Source of the DNA: Lentisphaerota bacterium
GTDB taxonomy: Bacteria; Verrucomicrobiota; Lentisphaeria; Oligosphaerales; JABHEG01
NCBI GenBank assembly: GCA_018676675.1
Contig: JABHEG010000270.1
Location: 28,513 to 92,512, forward strand
Direction: 5' to 3'
DNA: 64,000 nucleotides
Position 1 is the first letter of the stretch, and each line of letters opens with the position of its first letter. Positions 62,599 to 64,000 of the stretch are shown here, piece after piece. The position numbers and the translations under genes were made by a program. The notes beneath the pieces were generated by a model, which was given only the letters and a program-made list of their open reading frames with translations, had not been told where the DNA came from and ran no database searches.

Positions 62599-63279
62599 TT
62601 AGCGTTCTCCACTGTAAGTCTCGAGCTTGGTGGCAAGGACAAATTGCACCTTGTGAAGCTCGGCCTCCAGGCTGCTCGACTCAAGCACGATGGCCCTGCC
62701 AAGGGGCAGATGTGAGTTTCCTTTGTCGAGGGCAACGACGATTGACCAGAAGGCCGAGCCCCCATACCAGAACTGGGGAAGCCCTCGAGAACGGTCCCGC
62801 TCCGCTACGAGATTCCTGAGGTCGGCGACAAGGCGCTCTTCCTCTTCGGTTCTCGGTTTGTACTTGGCATATTCGCGTGGCCTGGGCTTTGGTTCCGGAG
62901 CCACCGGGACTTCAGAAAGCTGTTTGAGCAGGTCTGGTATCAGCCTCGTGGCCTTACTCCCCTTGGCGCGAGCATCTGACCAGCCCTGTTGTGAGAGGAA
63001 TGGGACTTCGTACAGGCGGACTGTCAGTGTAATCGGCGGCTGGCCGTGGAATGGAGATACGCACGGAACTGCCAGCAAGCGGTACTCTCCTTTGGCAAGC
63101 TTGGCCTCGCGCTTCAAGACAAGGATCGACTGACGGCCATCTTGGATCTGTTTGAGCGACCATCCTTCCGGCATGGATTGTCGGAGCAATTCTGCGGCCC
63201 CCTCAATGGCTGTATCCCCCTGAGCAGGCCAACAACCAAGGAGTACGAGCGCGATAATTGAGGCGAGACATGATTTCAT
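62599..63279 (-). CDS. Lipoprotein of unknown function
   Basis: A 226-residue protein starting MKSCLASIIALVLLGCWPAQ with lipobox VLLGC (Cys16). Beyond it, AAELLRQSMPEGWSLKQ, VLKREAKLAKGEYRLL and TVRLYEVPFLSQQGW give a mostly alpha/beta periplasmic domain of unknown family, with a charged middle (PEPKPRPREYAKYKPRTEEEERL) and YGGSAFWSIVVALDKG near the end. The ATG at 63279 was preferred to a codon 66 bases upstream because the signal peptide starts there. It is in the accessory segment beside the ADP-ribosyltransferase-like gene. Confidence 0.65.
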   Translation of the reverse strand: MKSCLASIIALVLLGCWPAQGDTAIEGAAELLRQSMPEGWSLKQIQDGRQSILVLKREAKLAKGEYRLLAVPCVSPFHGQPPITLTVRLYEVPFLSQQGWSDARAKGSKATRLIPDLLKQLSEVPVAPEPKPRPREYAKYKPRTEEEERLVADLRNLVAERDRSRGLPQFWYGGSAFWSIVVALDKGNSHLPLGRAIVLESSSLEAELHKVQFVLATKLETYSGER

Positions 63280-64000
63280 ACTTGCGTCGCTAACGTGATA
63301 TGTCGCTGCGGCATTTTGTGCCGAGCACTCGGGATTCCACCTCACCTACAGTAAGTCTACTACGTGTGACAATAGGGGTCAAGATCTGCAGTCTCGTGCT
63401 TGGCCATGCGACTTTTGCCGGAAGATAGTGGGTCGAGTGGCTCAGCGACAGAAACGGCTATTGAGCGACAGTCATTGAGCACGGGAGTAGGTCTGGCTGA
63501 TAGCGTCCGTTTGGCGGGTGGGGAGGGACCTCCCGTCTGCATGCGGAACCTTGGACCACTCGCACGCCATCGACAAGGGGGTGAGCCCCCCATGTACGAG
63601 GGTGCCTGAGATGTCACGACCGCTGCGGGGATGCCTCACCGCCAAAGAAGAGTAGCCGCTCTCGGCGCGAGGCCGGCCCCCGGCCGCACCGATGCGCGAC
63701 AATGCTTGGATTTCGAGCTTGGGGTACTCTCTTGAGAGAGAGAGTCCCAGCGGGGACATTCGCTGAAAACGTTTTTTCTTCCGGGTGGTGCCAAGACAGC
63801 GGCTGGCTACGTCTAAACAGTAAACGAACGAGGTCATCCACGCAGCACCGATGAACGGATCGGTAGCGTCAAAAGTTCTATGAAAACAATGAAGAGAGAC
63901 TGAGCCGGTATGGAGAATGGTGTGGTTTACCATGACGCTTGCTACCGGGCAAGTTCAGATCCGGCATAAAGCCGCTCGTTCCTCGCTATTTATTCCGTTC
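63280..64000. other. Terminal 721 bp, non-coding as far as can be seen
   Basis: No gene can be supported. Several open frames exist on both strands but lack ribosome-binding sites and family similarity. The DNA contains strong stem-loops: AAGGGGGTGAGCCCCCC near 63576, and GGGTACTCTCTTGAG with AGAGAGAGTCCC at 63722-63750. The segment may hold part of a structured RNA, a mobile element or the decayed end of a gene. Confidence 0.4.

Noticed and set aside
63472..63933. 153-codon open frame near the end
   Set aside because: No ribosome-binding site or similarity and it crosses the strong stem-loops.

Overview
The window is a GC-rich chromosomal stretch of a free-living, Gram-negative, uncultured-type bacterium with at least partly anaerobic metabolism. 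Evidence for the envelope is the lipopolysaccharide-kinase-like protein, the lipoproteins and the many secreted proteins with signal peptides. Evidence for anaerobic chemistry is a glycyl-radical enzyme with its activase. A sulfatase, secreted beta-helix proteins, SGNH esterases and three copies of a DUF6785/DUF6784-type multi-membrane-span protein fit polysaccharide-degrading lineages of the Planctomycetota, Lentisphaerota/Kiritimatiellota, Hydrogenedentota or Armatimonadota kind. The exact phylum cannot be fixed from the sequence alone.

Region 1 (1-13.9 kb) is a carbohydrate-catabolism neighbourhood. It holds a truncated glycosidase-like protein, a DUF3795 Cys-rich protein, a membrane-anchored SGNH hydrolase with TPRs, a DUF6785-type membrane protein, a secreted SGNH esterase and a secreted parallel beta-helix protein. 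Convergent to these is a glycyl-radical enzyme that keeps a Cys-x-Glu active-site motif of the dehydratase type, preceded by its radical-SAM activase. A tRNA-Gly(TCC) follows.

Region 2 (14.9-18.5 kb) is a decayed defence locus. It contains an HsdR N-terminal fragment, an HsdS C-terminal fragment, a chimeric DUF1643/ATP-binding regulator and a metallophosphoesterase whose 5' end is replaced by a palindromic repeat element. No hsdM is present.

Region 3 (18.5-21.8 kb) carries glmM, overlapped by a GlmU-like left-handed beta-helix protein, and a secreted DnaJ-type zinc-finger protein. Region 4 (22-46.7 kb) is a second polysaccharide-use region: sulfatase, Fe-S flavoprotein, a fused degenerate sialate-esterase/active alpha-beta hydrolase, UDP-sugar pyrophosphorylase, two more DUF6785-type proteins, a nucleotidyltransferase two-gene pair, a PL22-like propeller protein, an alpha/beta hydrolase, a beta-helix/CBM9 protein, a five-bladed-propeller protein and a TIM-barrel-like protein.

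Region 5 (47-59.3 kb) is housekeeping and redox: an ArsR-type regulator with a palindromic operator over its -10 box drives a four-domain CoA-disulfide reductase/rhodanese/TusA/DsrE fusion. Then come msrB, efp-epmA, and a tight operon of rnc, iron-type alcohol dehydrogenase, argJ, glycosyltransferase, tandem LPS-type kinase and a second glycosyltransferase. Region 6 (59.4-64 kb) starts with tmRNA (ssrA) and continues as an accessory segment: a GIY-YIG protein between 91-92 bp direct repeats, two lipoproteins and a protein that shows an R-S-E ADP-ribosyltransferase-like signature.

Several families of intergenic palindromic repeats are scattered through the window. They touch or truncate neighbouring genes in at least three places.
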